Positions 12,088-23,453 of a stretch of DNA of 64,000 nucleotides are shown piece after piece. The notes under the pieces are model-generated. The model was not told the DNA's origin. It saw only the letters and a list, made by a program, of their open reading frames with translations, and ran no database searches. Source of the DNA: Acytostelium subglobosum LB1. Lineage: Eukaryota; Evosea; Eumycetozoa; Acytosteliales; Acytosteliaceae. The DNA is taken from the NCBI RefSeq assembly GCF_000787575.1, contig NW_012236521.1, positions 514,924 through 578,923 of the forward strand, given 5' to 3'. The position numbers and the translations under genes were made by a program. How positions within the stretch are numbered: the first letter of the stretch is position 1; each line of letters starts with the position of its first letter.

Positions 12088-12174
12088 ACCATATCCCCGT
12101 CCCGCCTGCTCCTGTCCCTTTGGACATTGTCCTAGCTTGTTGCCAAGCTCAACAAATCCAATCCACCTTTACAC

Positions 12175-12180
12175 AATAAA
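12175..12180 (+). terminator. Polyadenylation signal AATAAA
   Basis: AATAAA about 90 bp after the TKL kinase stop codon. The opposing histidine phosphatase gene ends at 12252, so the two transcripts converge closely. Confidence 0.55.
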
Positions 12181-12251
12181 GCTTGACAAAGTCCTTGTTG
12201 TGTATGAATATTCATAGTCTCGCGCGCATTGAGAGGTAGGTATGTTAATGT

Positions 12252-12974
12252 TTATGGGTCCTTTGGGAAGATGCCAGTCCAGGTGTGTTGCTCGCCTTGG
12301 GTCAGATGGCTGGTCGATCCGTTCAACTCAACGGTCCACTCTCCTCCGTTGGCATTGCGCACTAACTTGGTGAGATGACACACGCCTGAGCCAACTTGAT
12401 GCTCCTCATTCTTGAGCAGGTGACGAGTCATCGATACGCAGTTGCAAGCGTGAGTGACCACGATGATGGCCTCATTCAGGCTACTGTATCTCTGTAACAG
12501 TCCATCGATAGAGTCATGGGATCTCTTGAACAAGTCGTAAACAGTCTCTGCTTTGTCCTTGACCAATGGCACTATCGGTATGTAGTTGATGTCGATCAAC
12601 TCGGGATAGAGTGCAGACAACTCGGGTGTTGTGAGGTACTCTATCTCATAGTCTGGGTGCCAATCGATTAGACCTGGTTCGACCTTGAGTGTTATTCCAT
12701 TGCCAAGTTGTTTGGCGATAGCTCTTGCAGTTTGAATACATCTTATCATTGGTGATACGATGATGTGTTTGATCGAGTGGCTTGGTGAGATTGATGAGTT
12801 GCGAGCACACTCTACGCCCAACTCTGAAGCAGCATTCAGACCAATATCTGACAATGGAGGGTCACACACACGTTCAGCAATCTTTGCCCAATCAGGATTG
12901 TTCCAATCAGCTCTGTTGCCATGTCTTGTAAAGTATACTACTTGTTGAAGTTGTTGGTTGTTGTCACTGATCAT
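12252..12974 (-). CDS. Histidine phosphatase (phosphoglycerate-mutase-like) superfamily protein
   Basis: A single exon of 240 residues. The hallmark FTRHGNRAD lies at about residues 15-23, with the phospho-accepting histidine in RHG. Other expected features are the arginine-containing SPMIRCIQTA (about residues 75-84) and the second catalytic histidine in VVTHACNC (about 172). The overall length and the layout 'RHG ... SP..R..QTA ... VTHA' fit branch 1 of the superfamily, which covers phosphoglycerate mutases, UBASH3-type protein phosphatases and small-molecule phosphatases. No signal peptide is visible, so it is probably cytosolic. The substrate cannot be read from the sequence. The gene converges with the TKL kinase gene, with a 164-bp gap between the stops. 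Confidence 0.85.
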   Translation of the reverse strand: MISDNNQQLQQVVYFTRHGNRADWNNPDWAKIAERVCDPPLSDIGLNAASELGVECARNSSISPSHSIKHIIVSPMIRCIQTARAIAKQLGNGITLKVEPGLIDWHPDYEIEYLTTPELSALYPELIDINYIPIVPLVKDKAETVYDLFKRSHDSIDGLLQRYSSLNEAIIVVTHACNCVSMTRHLLKNEEHQVGSGVCHLTKLVRNANGGEWTVELNGSTSHLTQGEQHTWTGIFPKDP

Positions 12975-13198
12975 TCTTTGTTTGTTTGATATGTATTATT
13001 ACAATAATGAACTAATAAACGATGTTACAGGGTTGATATACCTCCCTCATCAATAACAACGTTATAACTTTGTTAAACTATTTGGAACCGAATGTATCGA
13101 TTTGATTGGTTCGGCATTCGGCTGGTATCCAGTTTGGTCGCATGTCATCATTGCAGGTCCCTGTAACTCCTGTTGAATCTCTTTGACTTTCACGAATC
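12975..13198. other. Intergenic DNA between the phosphatase gene and the LINE
   Basis: Holds the upstream region of the histidine phosphatase gene and the 3' flank of the LINE insertion. No tRNA gene is visible, which matters because many dictyostelid retroelements prefer tRNA neighbourhoods. Confidence 0.4.
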
Positions 13199-13205
13199 AT
13201 GCAAA
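13199..13205. repeat. Target-site duplication, copy next to the LINE poly(A) tail
   Basis: ATGCAAA here is repeated at 16673-16679, at the other end of the LINE. The left copy is followed directly by the poly(T) run (the minus-strand tail). Confidence 0.6.
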
Positions 13206-16200
13206 ATTTTTTTTTTTTTTTTTTTTTGACTAGAGTGGAAGTTTATTATTATTGCAAATAAATTGGCGTCATTGAAGAGGCGGGATAATATATATAAGTT
13301 AGTCGATTTTGAATTTTCTTGATTTTTTTTCTTTCTTTTCTTTTCTACTGTAGGCCTCTGAATTCGGCCACCAAGTATTTGTTGATAGTTGGCGGCAGAG
13401 GCGGAAGACGGATGTCGCTGTTGCGAGTGCTGAGGTGCCACTTGGTAGTGAACTCGGCCATCTCATTCTTGATGTTGACTGGTCGTCCGGCCAGGATGTG
13501 ACTCGTTAGCGTGGACATGAGGGAACGCCACTCCTGGCGGAGGAGGGACTTGAAGGATGTGATGCACACCAAGCTGAGCTTGGCCAACGGGGCCTCCTTG
13601 TTGCCAAAGAGGTGGTTGGCGATGTAGTGCCAGAGGTAGTTGACGATGATTGCCATGAGGTGGATGAATGGAAGGTTGGGGCGACGAGACTTCGTGGAGA
13701 TGTCCAGTGCTTTGATGTTCCATTCTCTGACGTTGATACCAGAGCGTTGCTTCACCAAGTCTAAGGCTGGGCGCATGGCTTCTTGGGTCGCCACTTTGCT
13801 GCAGTCAAAGAAGAAGTGATTGTAGGGTTGGTCTGTGCAGGAGTTGCCACAAAGAGTGCAGTCAGCGTCTGCTCTCATATGATTGATCGGGAGAGTATGG
13901 GAGAAGAACCTGAAGAGGGCGTTGCGTGAAGAAGGTCCTCTCAGGGTGCTGATGACCTTGAAGATGTCTGGGAGCTTGAGGCCGTGGAAGACACTGAGCT
14001 GCCATTGACCCTCGGTCAGTCTGATTGCGCCATACTTTGCCTTCCAGAGGATGGCATAGATGTCTTTCAGACTGAGGGTGATACCATTATTGTCCAAGAG
14101 TGGTACCTTGTCGCTATGGCTGGAGAGGTGGGCAGAGCGGAACTCCATCCAAGGTGTGTGGAACTTGAGGAAGAGACCAGTGAACTTGCCGCCCAGGCAC
14201 TTCCTGGCGTTGCGGTGTTGAGTTCTCCACGAGTCCAGGTAGCCATGGGTGAGGTGGGCTGGGGTGTTGAGGAAACGATTGAACACCCATACCTTGTAGG
14301 CAATTGATCTGAGCCCAATGTCCCAGAGGTTGAGGCCACCTTCATCCCAATGGAAGCTGGCGCGGTCCAGTGCCATCGTGTTGATGAAGCTGGAGCCGTA
14401 GGCGGTGGCCTTGGGGGCTGCGATGAACCATTTGGTGAGGTTATCGATCTTCTTGATCTGCCACTTGGTCGGTGAGTCCAGATAGAAGTGGTACATCAGA
14501 GGGGGGAGGGCGTAAGACTTGATAGCTGCAACCTTAGACCGCAGTGTGGTGCTTTCAGACTTGAAGAGCGAGTCTGCCGCGGAGGGAGCTGATGAGAGTC
14601 TTGAACTTGGAGTAGATGCCCTGCTTGGTGAAGTTGACGCCCAAGTACCTTTCAGGTTCGGTGGCCACTGGGTAGGGGAGCTCAGACGTTGGTGCATCGC
14701 CCAGGACAATGTGGACAGACTTGTCGACATTGATGGCTGACGAGGTGGCTTTGCAGAAGACCTTGAACCATTCAATCACTCTCAAGAGTTCCTCGAGTGA
14801 CCTGGTGAGCGCTGCAGTGTCGTCGGCAAACTGGAGAAGCTTGACCTTCTTGCGGACGGTCGAGACTTTCTTGCCGTCGACTAATGTGTCGAGGGGCGGT
14901 GACACAGGCAGGCCCACGATGGATTGGTCGGCGTTGATTGCTGCTGCCAGTGCCTCAATGACCAGCACAAAGAGCGTCGGGGAGAGAGGGTCACCTTGCT
15001 TGGTGCCCCTGTCCAGGGGCAGGGCATCAGTGAGGATGCCGTTGACGCTGACTCTGGCCACGGAGCCCCGCAGCAGGGCCATGACGAGCCCGACCATCAA
15101 AGGCGGGATGCCGACATGGCGGAGAGTGCGCTCGATGCTGTCATGCGATATGGAGTCGAACGCCTTCTGGAAATCAAACAGCGTGACATAGCCAGTCGCC
15201 ATGTCTTGGGCAGCCGTGTCGATGACTTCCTGCAGTAGGATGGTGTTGTCGTGGATCAGTCTCTCAGGGACGAAGCCATTCTGCAATGGGTTGATCAGAC
15301 TGTCGAGGAGCTTGGTGAGTCTGGCATTGATGACCTTGCTGAGGAGCTTGTAATCCACGTTGAGTAAGGTGATGGGACGTCTGTTGGCAATGTCCAGCCT
15401 GTCGCCTTTCTTGAAGATGGTGTGGATGATTCCACACTTGAAGTCACTGGTGATGGTCTCAGGGTCGAGCAGCATGTTGTTGAACGTGGTGGCGAGGAAG
15501 GGGGCAAGGACCTCGGCGTGTGTCACGTAGAACTGACCAGTGAGTCCATCTGGGCCTGGAGACTTTGAGGTATCCGTGGTGGAGATGGCGGAGAGGACCT
15601 CATCGGCCGTGATGGGCTCCTCGAGTGGCTGGAGGTGCTCCCGGCAGTCCGGGCTCCAGTGGGACAGTAGTCTCTCATGCTCATCGGCGTCGTCGGCGCC
15701 CTTGGTGTAGAGCTTGGAGTAGAACGAGTGGAATGCCTTGCGTATCTCGGGAGGGTCAGAGGTGGCGGCGCCATCCTCGCCGTAGATCTCGGTGATCAGA
15801 TCAACGGTCTTCCTACCCTTGGCGATGCGAGTGAGGTACTTGCTTGGCATTTCCATGCCAAGCTCAGCGTCCCTTCGTTGTGCCTCCTTCTCGACCTTTG
15901 CAGACTCGAGGAGGTCGGCTAGCCTGGACTGATCAAGCCGGTGTGGTGTGGCCCCTGGCGGCGGGCGAGCGAGGTAGCGTTTGAGTTCCACTATGATCCT
16001 CCTTCGCTCGCCGGCGTTGCGAGCCTGCTCCGCCTTGAGTCGCGAGATGAGCGCCTCTTTGATGCTGAGCCAAGTGGACAGACCAGAGGGGGTGATGCGA
16101 CTGAGAGTGCCGTGGACCAAGTCCCTCGCGGCAGGAGACGCAAGCGTTTCCTTCCTCAGTATCCATCTGTGTCCTGTTGGGGTGATCTGTTTGGGGTATA

Positions 16201-16672
16201 CTGTTATCAGTACGGGGTGATGATCTGACTTGGTGTGCGCATGGGATACATCTACCTTGGCGCGGTGAGGGCCCACCAGGGTGGACCGGACGTACAGTCG
16301 GTCGAGGCGTTTCTCCGTACCTCTCGACAACGACTTGTGGGTGGGGATGTTATCATGGGCGCCGGTGTCAACAAGATCGTTGAGGGCTGCCAGCTCGTTG
16401 ATGAACAATGTGAAGTCGTCACGATCAGTTGCGCACGTGTTGAAGTCGCCTGCGATCACGTCGATGTCGTTGTCAAAGATCGCTTGAGAGTTCTGCAGGG
16501 TGGTGACAAAGTCCAACCTGCCAGCATTCGAGGCAGGCGCGTACACCAACAGGATCGTAATGGTGTAGTTTGGCTCGTTCACACGGACCAACAATGTGCG
16601 GCCAAGTCTGTCGGCGAAGAGAGTGTCTGCCTTGAGGGTGGAGCCCAAGGGCTTCACCAGGCCGACACCAGT
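13206..16672 (-). mobile_element. 5'-truncated non-LTR retrotransposon (LINE, APE-endonuclease clade)
   Basis: The element lies on the minus strand. Its 3' end is the T run at 13207-13227 (poly(A) on the element strand), and its 5' end stops inside the endonuclease region at about 16672. ATGCAAA flanks both ends, as expected of target-primed reverse transcription. It carries one long open reading frame (ORF2) with endonuclease, reverse transcriptase and a C-terminal zinc knuckle, plus a short 3' untranslated region (13228-13344). An ORF1 and the start of ORF2 are absent, typical of 5' truncation. Composition is more GC-rich than the surrounding intergenic DNA. The insertion lies between two intact genes, so it seems harmless. 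No tRNA is seen nearby, unlike typical dictyostelid TRE elements. Confidence 0.85.
13345..16672 (-). pseudogene. LINE ORF2: endonuclease, reverse transcriptase and zf-RVT zinc knuckle, frameshifted
   Basis: Endonuclease remains: VYAPASNAGR, IAGDFNTCATDRDDF and SDHHPVLI, the last with the conserved SDH histidine. The first third of this domain is missing through truncation. Reverse transcriptase motifs follow: NGFVPERLIHDNTILLQE, FDFQKAFDSISHD, LDRGTKQGDPLSPTLFVLVI, and the catalytic LLQFADDTAA. The first open frame ends at 14555. Homologous sequence continues in another frame from about 14580 (SESTTLRSKVAAIKSYALPP) to 13345, so one frameshift separates the RT thumb from the C-terminal part. 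Near the end is a knuckle, CTLCGNSCTDQPYNHFFFDC, of the C-x2-C...H-x4-C type (zf-RVT). With only one visible disabling change besides truncation, the copy looks fairly young. Confidence 0.85.
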
Positions 16673-16679
16673 ATGCAAA
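16673..16679. repeat. Target-site duplication, copy at the truncated 5' end of the LINE
   Basis: ATGCAAA, identical to 13199-13205. The flanking bases beyond the seven do not match. Confidence 0.6.
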
Positions 16680-17128
16680 TATCGATCGTTTTTGTAAGTC
16701 CCAACAGTCTACCAAGAACAATAAAGTACAAAAGGAGCAGGTGTCGATTCTATCCATGATTGATTATTTATTGCCCGATTATGTTGGGCAATGAAGGAGA
16801 TGATGGAGTCTTCATGTTTTTTGGATAGAAGGCCTGTTCCCATCATATAATACTCTGTTATCTCTTTTGAATCAATCTTGTCATTCATTATTGATGTGTT
16901 ATGGTTGTTTCATTGTTTGGTCCAACTAAATTCTCAACACTTTCCAATTTGGAATTATTGGGTGGACTGAATGAAGAAGAAATCAACAACTGGAATGGAA
17001 TGGTACCCTTGTTGATTACAGTTGACTTCAATAATGTAAGGTATATTTATTCTGATCGATCGGCAACATTGTAAAATAATATTAATAATAATAGCGTTGG
17101 TACATGATAATGTTGAGACGATGTTGAG
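16680..17128. other. Intergenic, downstream of VPS51, no gene seen
   Basis: About 450 bp of AT-rich DNA between the LINE and the VPS51 stop codon. It holds an AATAAAG at 16719-16725 (plus orientation) and AT-rich repeats such as ATTAATAATAATAG at 17080-17093. No supported open frame or RNA. Confidence 0.4.
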
Positions 17129-20100
17129 TTATGCCTTCTTCTCTTCCTCCTTTCTACTTCTAAACTTATCCTCACTAAGTTTCTTGATGATCTGATCATG
17201 TGATAATAATGAACGACACGTTAGTCAATCAATCAATCAAATCCATTCAATTCCAAATCCAAATCAAATCAAAATACTTACACTCTCTTCCAATGGAATT
17301 GGATCTATACATCTATCACAGATTGTGTTGTCAGCCTCTTGAAGGAGTGAATCAATGGTTGGTTGTACTCCAAACATATCGGTGAAGTAGACTCGGAGGA
17401 ATCGGAGGTCCACCTGGATCTGGTGGTAGCCATTGGTGCCAAAGGTCTTGGTGCGCAGACACTCAGTGTAGGACTTGAGTGCGATCTTGATGATGCCAAC
17501 CAAGATTGAGTTGGCGTTAAAGTCCACGATGGAGTAGACATCCATTCGCTTGTCAAACAGTGTGGCCGAGGGCAGGTTGGTGGCCGATGTGTTTCTCCTC
17601 ATCGCATCATTGTTGCCACTCTGCGTTCTGTTGTGGCCACCACCTCCACCGACACGTTGCATGTTTGGTGTGGTGAGGGCTTGGGTTGCTGGCAGGAGCT
17701 TAGTGATCTCTCCGCTGAGCTTGACCAACTCGTCGAGAACCAAGTCGTTGACCTGTCGCACATCTCTTGGTTCCTTCAGCATCAGCCAGTTCTGTGTAGA
17801 GTCCAGACCGATCCTGAACATCTTCTCAATAGTCTTGCTTTGCATGCGAGTGTACACAGTCAAGATCTTCTGTGCCGCCTCCTTGATCCTCTTTCCAAGG
17901 TCAGATGTAATGATCTAAATAAGATTGAGTGTTAGTCGTGATCCCAAGCAAGCCCGCCAATGTCATGTGCTGGATCTTACACTAAAGCCATGGTCGTTAA
18001 TGTTGTGGCTGTGCATTCCTTGCTTGGCTGTGTTCATAAACTCATTCATGGCCTGAACCACCTGATTGATACCCTTGCTCTCAATGTACAGACATACACT
18101 GGTCAGTGCCAGGAAGAACCTTGATCCAAAGTTCTCCTTGTTGGTGGTCTTGGCAACAATGTCCAAGTATTCCTATTCATATATGCAAGTGTAAGTTATA
18201 GTGATTGAGATGGGACATTCATCATATTGGATACTCACCAAGAAATGGTTGTTGAGGAAGATGAAGAAGTTCTGGAGCTCCAATTGAATCTTGGTGAATA
18301 TGGTTCCATAATGACGTGTGAGGAATGATGACTCCTTGGACATGAAGAATGGCTATGTTTGAATGAATGGAGGGAGTAAGAGAGTGAGTATATGTTCAAT
18401 GTTCCATTCAATCAATCAATAGACATACCTTGAGGTTCTTGAAGAGGTTGATAATGTCATCGACAATGTCCTTGGCAGTCTGATCAGAGAGCTCCAGTAG
18501 CATATTGCCCTCGAGGATGCTGCTGTCCTTGGAAATCAACTCGCTATTCATGTTGTAGATGTGGACTAATGTGTATAGGTGTTGGATGGTTAGAGTGACA
18601 TGCATGCCCTTTGAACATCATCCAATCATTATCATACCTTGAATAGTCTTTTGGAGATTGTCGAAATAGTATGATATCTGATCCATAACAGTCGAGTCCA
18701 CAATGTCACTAATGGACGAGGCATCAGTGAGTTGGTCCTGAATCTTGGACACATCTGAGCACAGTAGCTCAAGTCCCTTGATCTTCTCCTCTGGGTTATT
18801 GAATGTCTAATCAATCAATAAATGTTAGTATGTGATCATTATCGTCGTCATGATTGATCAACTTACAGCCAACTTTGTCTTGGCGATGTTTAGATATCTG
18901 TTGAAGAGGTCCTTGGAGAAGTCTTGAAGTTGGGCAACAGAGTTGTGCTTCTCTTGTCTGGACGACTGGATGCCATCGAAGCGATTGATGAACAACGACC
19001 TGTAGGAGGTGATGTTGTATGTGTACTCTGTCAAGAATGTCTTGTTCAACTCGTTGATGAACATTACAATATCTGTTGGCTCTCTCTTCTCCAATGCCTT
19101 CAATATGATCAACATATGTTGCTTACGTCCAGCCAAATAAGCTGATCGCACTGTCTCAATTGGCTCCAACAACTCCATCAAATGCTCAGCTGACTCGGCT
19201 ACCTCGATCTGTGGAGTCTATATGATGTGTCGGTCAGTATGTTGGTATGCCTTGTTCTTATGTGTTGATGTACTTACATCAAGCATGCCCAACTTCTCAT
19301 GTAGCTTGGTCTTCATGTGATTGATGATGTTGTCACACTCATTCTGAATGTTCTGGAATGATGGGATGTGACTGTACTGCTTCAAGATGCCATTGTTGCT
19401 GTTATAATACTTGACTGCTTGAGTATATGCTTGCATCTCAATGCAATGATTCAATCTAGATGGCAAAGCTGTGAGGTATTGAAGCTATTCATCATCGTCG
19501 TCATCGTCATCAATGTTAGTTCACTCAATCAATTACTCCACTCATCAATCAATCAACCAAACATACCTTTTGTAGCAACTTATGTAGACCGCTAAGTTGA
19601 TCGATCTTCTCACGTCTGACACTGAGTGTTGAGTTGATCTTGTCGCTGCAGGTTGTGATTAACTCCATGTTCTTGCTGAGTAGTTGCATGCCCTCCTCCA
19701 TCTTCTCGACGTTGTTCTTCATGTCCTTGATGATGTCGGTGGCGTTGATGAACTTGGTGTAGTTGTCATAGACCAGCGTCTTCATGTCACCGTCCAGGTT
19801 CCTGATCTCGCTGACCATCTCGTTGTCCTTGGCCACGAGCTGTTGTAGTGTCGACTTCTTGATCGTGTGATCAAAGTAGGTCTTGAGGTCGAAGCTTGGA
19901 CTGTCAATGTCGAGTGGGTCGCTGCTGACCGACGCTGCGCCGTCGCCCTGTCCAATAGCCATGCCGTAGTAGTTCTGCAGCAGGTTCCTTAGTCGCGCAC
20001 CCTGCTTGGGCTGCGAGGGCGTGCGTTGGTGACCGCCTGGCGTGAGCGTGGGCGAGGAGCCAGGTGGCGAGCTCTCCTGCTCGTCCTCCTCGAGATGCTC

Positions 20101-20307
20101 AGTGCGTGCCATCTGCAGTGACTCCCAATACTTGTTCAATGTCTCTCTTATACGTGCACTGCCACTGAACTCTGATTGACCATTAAGGAACTTTGCCAAT
20201 GCCTGAGGGTCCTCTCCATACTTCTTTGCAAACTCCAACTGAGACAGTCTCCAATTCCTATTATAGAACTGTATCAGTTTAGAGTCTGTTATCTGTGATG
20301 ATGTCAT
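17129..20307 (-). CDS. vps51: VPS51, subunit of the GARP/EARP tethering complexes
   Basis: Nine exons keep frame. The first is 20307-19567 and the last, 17191-17129, encodes a short Lys/Glu-rich tail. The start is the ATG at 20307 (MTSSQITDSK). After a low-complexity Ser/Pro linker comes LRNLLQNYYG and then the Vps51 N-terminal signature: FDLKTYFDHTIKKSTLQQLV, IRNLDGDMKTLVYDNYTKF, then VEKMEEGMQLL. Further exons hold helical-rod sequence typical of CATCHR tethers (VAESAEHLMELLEPIETVRS; ETVRSAYLAGRKQHMLI). GARP (with Vps52-54) tethers endosome-derived vesicles at the trans-Golgi network; EARP (with syndetin) serves recycling endosomes. The length of roughly 770 residues agrees with animal VPS51. 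All eight introns are short, with GTATGT/GTAAGT donors. Divergent to the gene at 20509 with a 200-bp shared upstream region. Confidence 0.88.
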
Positions 20308-20508
20308 ATTTAACAACTAAACTAATATATATGTATAAGTATAAGTATACAATAAATGAATGAGTGAATGAAGAAACTTCAAAAATCTTTGAAAGATCGA
20401 ATCCCATAAATTTTGTTCATTTTGACTCAATTTGACCAGGATTCTTAAGTCTTCTCTCACTTCATACACACATTCAATCATTGTCATTATCAGTCCAACA
20501 TTGAATCA
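20308..20508. promoter_or_regulatory. Divergent promoter of VPS51 and the DUF4504-like gene
   Basis: A 200-bp AT-rich interval between head-to-head start codons, containing TATATGTATAAGTATAAGTATAC next to VPS51. No named motif is recognised. Confidence 0.5.
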
Positions 20509-21517
20509 ATGGAACAGTTACTTAGTATACTACTGTCTAATCAATATAAACAGAGTATATCAGCACTTGGTATAAGACTACCACCAGAATTCAACACTGC
20601 ACGTAATTGGATACAGTTCTTACATGATGTTGTACAACTTGACTCTGGTCTACGCGATTGTTATCTCATAGACTATCCAATACCTCCACATAATGTACTA
20701 CTTACATTCATAAACACTATTAAGGTATGTTCGTTGTCAACAAAGATATAAGACTCGACAGCTCACTCATTCATTCATTCATTCACATCAGACCAAGATA
20801 CCAACGATATTCAATGATATTACATTGATACCTTTGAATGAATACCTTTGCTTCATGGTCAATAAGAGAGCATTATTGGAGAGGATGAAGAATGATATTG
20901 ATAATGGATTCTCATCATATACATTCATTAATGTATCACCATGTTTATCAGATGCCAAACAATGTGATGATTGTCAATATCACAAGACTCAACTATCAAG
21001 CGTTGCAACATGTATAATCGGCACATTGACAAAGAATGAGAAGGAGAAGGAGAAGAGTAAACCAACAACACATACTCTTCGTGATTGGATGGCTGCACAC
21101 AATCAATCGATGATGTTGGACTCGATCTATCCACCCGTGTTGAGTGGATGGCTTTGCAACTATCCAGTGGTTTACTGCAATAGTGCTCACTTGACATGCT
21201 TTACTATCAAATGTCCATTGGAAGAGACAGAGAGACGTTGGCAAAACAACTGCATCAGTATGACTGCAGAGTTGATACGATACGAGGTATCTGTGGACAT
21301 TCCATCATCCGCTCACTTCCAGCATCTCAATGGAATGGCGCATCTCAAACGAATCCAGAGCTTCACGGTACCATCCAACCAGTACACTTCAGTCGAACAA
21401 TTGATCAATCAATGGAAGGAAAGATACTTTGGAAGATGGGATCAGCTCAAACTAAAGATATGGAGTCAACTTAATATTACAAACACAATGGTATCCAATA
21501 CGGTTGTGAACCTGTAA
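20509..21517 (+). CDS. C1orf74-like (DUF4504) protein of unknown function
   Basis: Two exons, 20509-20724 and 20792-21517, give 313 residues. No signal peptide or membrane segment is visible. A central stretch, PVLSGWLCNYPVVYCNSAHL followed by TCFTIKC, is the most conserved-looking part. The GYPVVY-type motif recalls the DUF4504/C1orf74 family (UPF0739), present in animals and dictyostelids but functionally unknown. A Cys pair, DAKQCDDCQYHK, might bind metal. The family name is from memory of the motif, so confidence in the gene itself is higher than in the name. Confidence 0.75.
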
Positions 21518-21909
21518 GCAAGGCGCAGGCATGCGCCTACATCACATGGTCGTTTGGAGCAATCAATGATCGATCGATCCAGTCAGTCCCTCCAATAAAC
21601 GACACCACGTTCTGCCTAAACTCCCCTACACTCCACTCAATGAATGAATGATTCCATTCTTCCAGACATGCTTCAATTTAGTCAATAATTTAAATTAACG
21701 TATTGGGCATATCATTAATTCGCCAGTATCAAAAGCGTCGTTGTTACTGATCTTAGTCCATTCATTCGTCTTGGTTGAGTATCGATTATGTTCTTCACAT
21801 CTACACTGTTTATCTTCTTCCATCATTCGTTCATTCGTCATTCATTATCTGTCTCTACAGAATCTCTTGAGTTGAAGACAAGTATGCTAACTTTCAAATT
21901 GAAAGTGAT
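21518..21909. other. Convergent intergenic region
   Basis: About 390 bp between the converging stops of the DUF4504-like and lectin genes. An AATAAA at 21594-21599 fits the plus-strand gene. The rest is AT-rich with CATTCATTCGT repeats; no gene seen. Confidence 0.5.
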
Positions 21910-23128
21910 TTAATAAGTCAACAAGGTGGGGATGGTCCATTGCTGGGATGTGGCTGAGGTACATGAGCTCAGGGTCAGTCCTTTGCCGCTGGAACCTGCG
22001 GTCAGACATGTCTGGTACTTGGTGTTGACCAGTTGACGGTTGGCGTTGTAAGTCCACTGCTGGTTGTGGGTCAGAGTGCAGGTGCTCACCTGGACCGACT
22101 GTCCATTGGTCGACTCAAGACACGTGTTGTCAATGGTGGCAATCACATTGATATTGCTGACTACCCACAGCTGGTCCCAGGTGTTCTTGCAGGTGGCGGT
22201 CACGGCTGGTCCCGTGGCAGTGCTGGCCGATGAACCAATGCAAAGATTGTTGACGACGGACTGGATCTGACCACGAGCACTGTTGCCAATGGCGTCATAG
22301 TGAGTGCTACCATTGATGTTTTGCTTCACAACGGTCTCATTATCACATGTGTTGGACAAACTGACATCGGACACTGTTGCTGGCACACCATCGCCCAATG
22401 GAAGGAAGAATGTTGCTTGGGAATACGGTTGGTTGTAGCATTCAGAGGTGTCTGAGCTCCACCTATTCCGCGCGAGAGTTAGTATCATAGTGGACTCCAA
22501 CGACATCAACAACAGAAACTACTTACTCAAAGTATTCAACCCAGTTGACCATTCCATCTGGACTGATGGCAGTACCATTGGTTTGGATGGAACCAATGGT
22601 GAAGGCAAGATTCTTGTTGGGGATGGACACGTTGACTGACAACCAGGTGTCTTCGAGGGTGAGGTCAAAGTGGATCTCATCACCTTGAGTCCAATCATAG
22701 AAGTATTGGCAATGCATTCCTACACCCTCACCTCCGAATGGTTGGCACTTTGAACCTGGTGATCCAGGCTTGTCAACCTTTGCATTCCACAAAGAGAACA
22801 AGAAGGTCCTTGGTTGACCACCATTGGATTGTACACTATGTAGATGGGTTGGTTAGCTTTGAACGATTGATTGATTGAATGAATGATCATGTACATACCC
22901 AGTGTAGCCACCATCAGTACCAACCATTCCAAATTGGTTGCTCCAGTAGGTGTTGGCGTAGAAGCCAGGATCGTTTTGGATATTGATTTGGTAGTGAACG
23001 TTTGAGAATCCCGAAGGCTCTGGGCTCCATTGATAGTTGGTATAAGAACCTGGTGTATCACCTCCCTTTGACCAAGCACCTACGACACAAAGTGCAACAA
23101 CAACCAACAACAAATATGTATTATTCAT
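21910..23128 (-). CDS. Secreted DUF3472 plus ricin-B lectin protein
   Basis: Three exons: 23128-22899, 22835 to about 22527, and about 22462-21910. The protein opens with a clear signal peptide (MNNTYLLLVVVALCVVGAWS). The first two exons carry a DUF3472-type fold: GFYANTYWSNQFGMVGTDGG, TFLFSLWNAKVD, and the family-defining PFGGEGVGMHCQYFYDW. The last exon ends in a ricin B / beta-trefoil lectin domain with QLWVVSNINVIATIDNTCLE and repeated QQWT elements (Gln-x-Trp in LTHNQQWTYN and ATSQQWTIP). Two N-glycosylation sequons are visible. It is probably an extracellular or lysosomal carbohydrate-binding protein. Dictyostelids use secreted lectins in slug matrix and bacterial recognition. The next gene (23454-24130) on the same strand is also secreted. 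Confidence 0.85.
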
Positions 23129-23453
23129 TCTTTATATGTATGTGATGTGAACTTGATATTGAATTGAATTGAATTGAAATGATCATTGCTATGCTATGCT
23201 ATGATATGATATTGAGTATACTTGATACCAACCATGCTGTCTCTTAGAATGGATGGTACCAAACAAACAACATGTTTATAAATATCTGTTTCATCGGAAA
23301 CACAACAACAACAAATCTGAAGCAACAATGTTTGGTTTTGGTTGCCGACACGGCAACAACGCATTAAGGCCTGAGAACCATGTTCTTTTTGGGATTTCAA
23401 CGTAGTTCATTGAAGGTGAGCACTTACAAGTAAGTGTGTATTAATATGTAGAC
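23129..23453. other. Intergenic, no gene seen
   Basis: About 325 bp upstream of the lectin gene and downstream of the next secreted gene. It includes a GAATTGAATTGAATTGAA microsatellite (near 23160) and a TGCTATGCTATGCTATGATATGATAT run at about 23190-23212. Promoter presumed. Confidence 0.45.

Noticed and set aside
13080-13180. GGTTCGGCATTCGG as a possible tRNA B box near the LINE
   Set aside because: No matching A box or acceptor stem could be drawn, and the spacing is wrong.
14924-16759. Plus-strand frames across the LINE
   Set aside because: Antisense shadows of ORF2; motifs on the minus strand are unambiguous.
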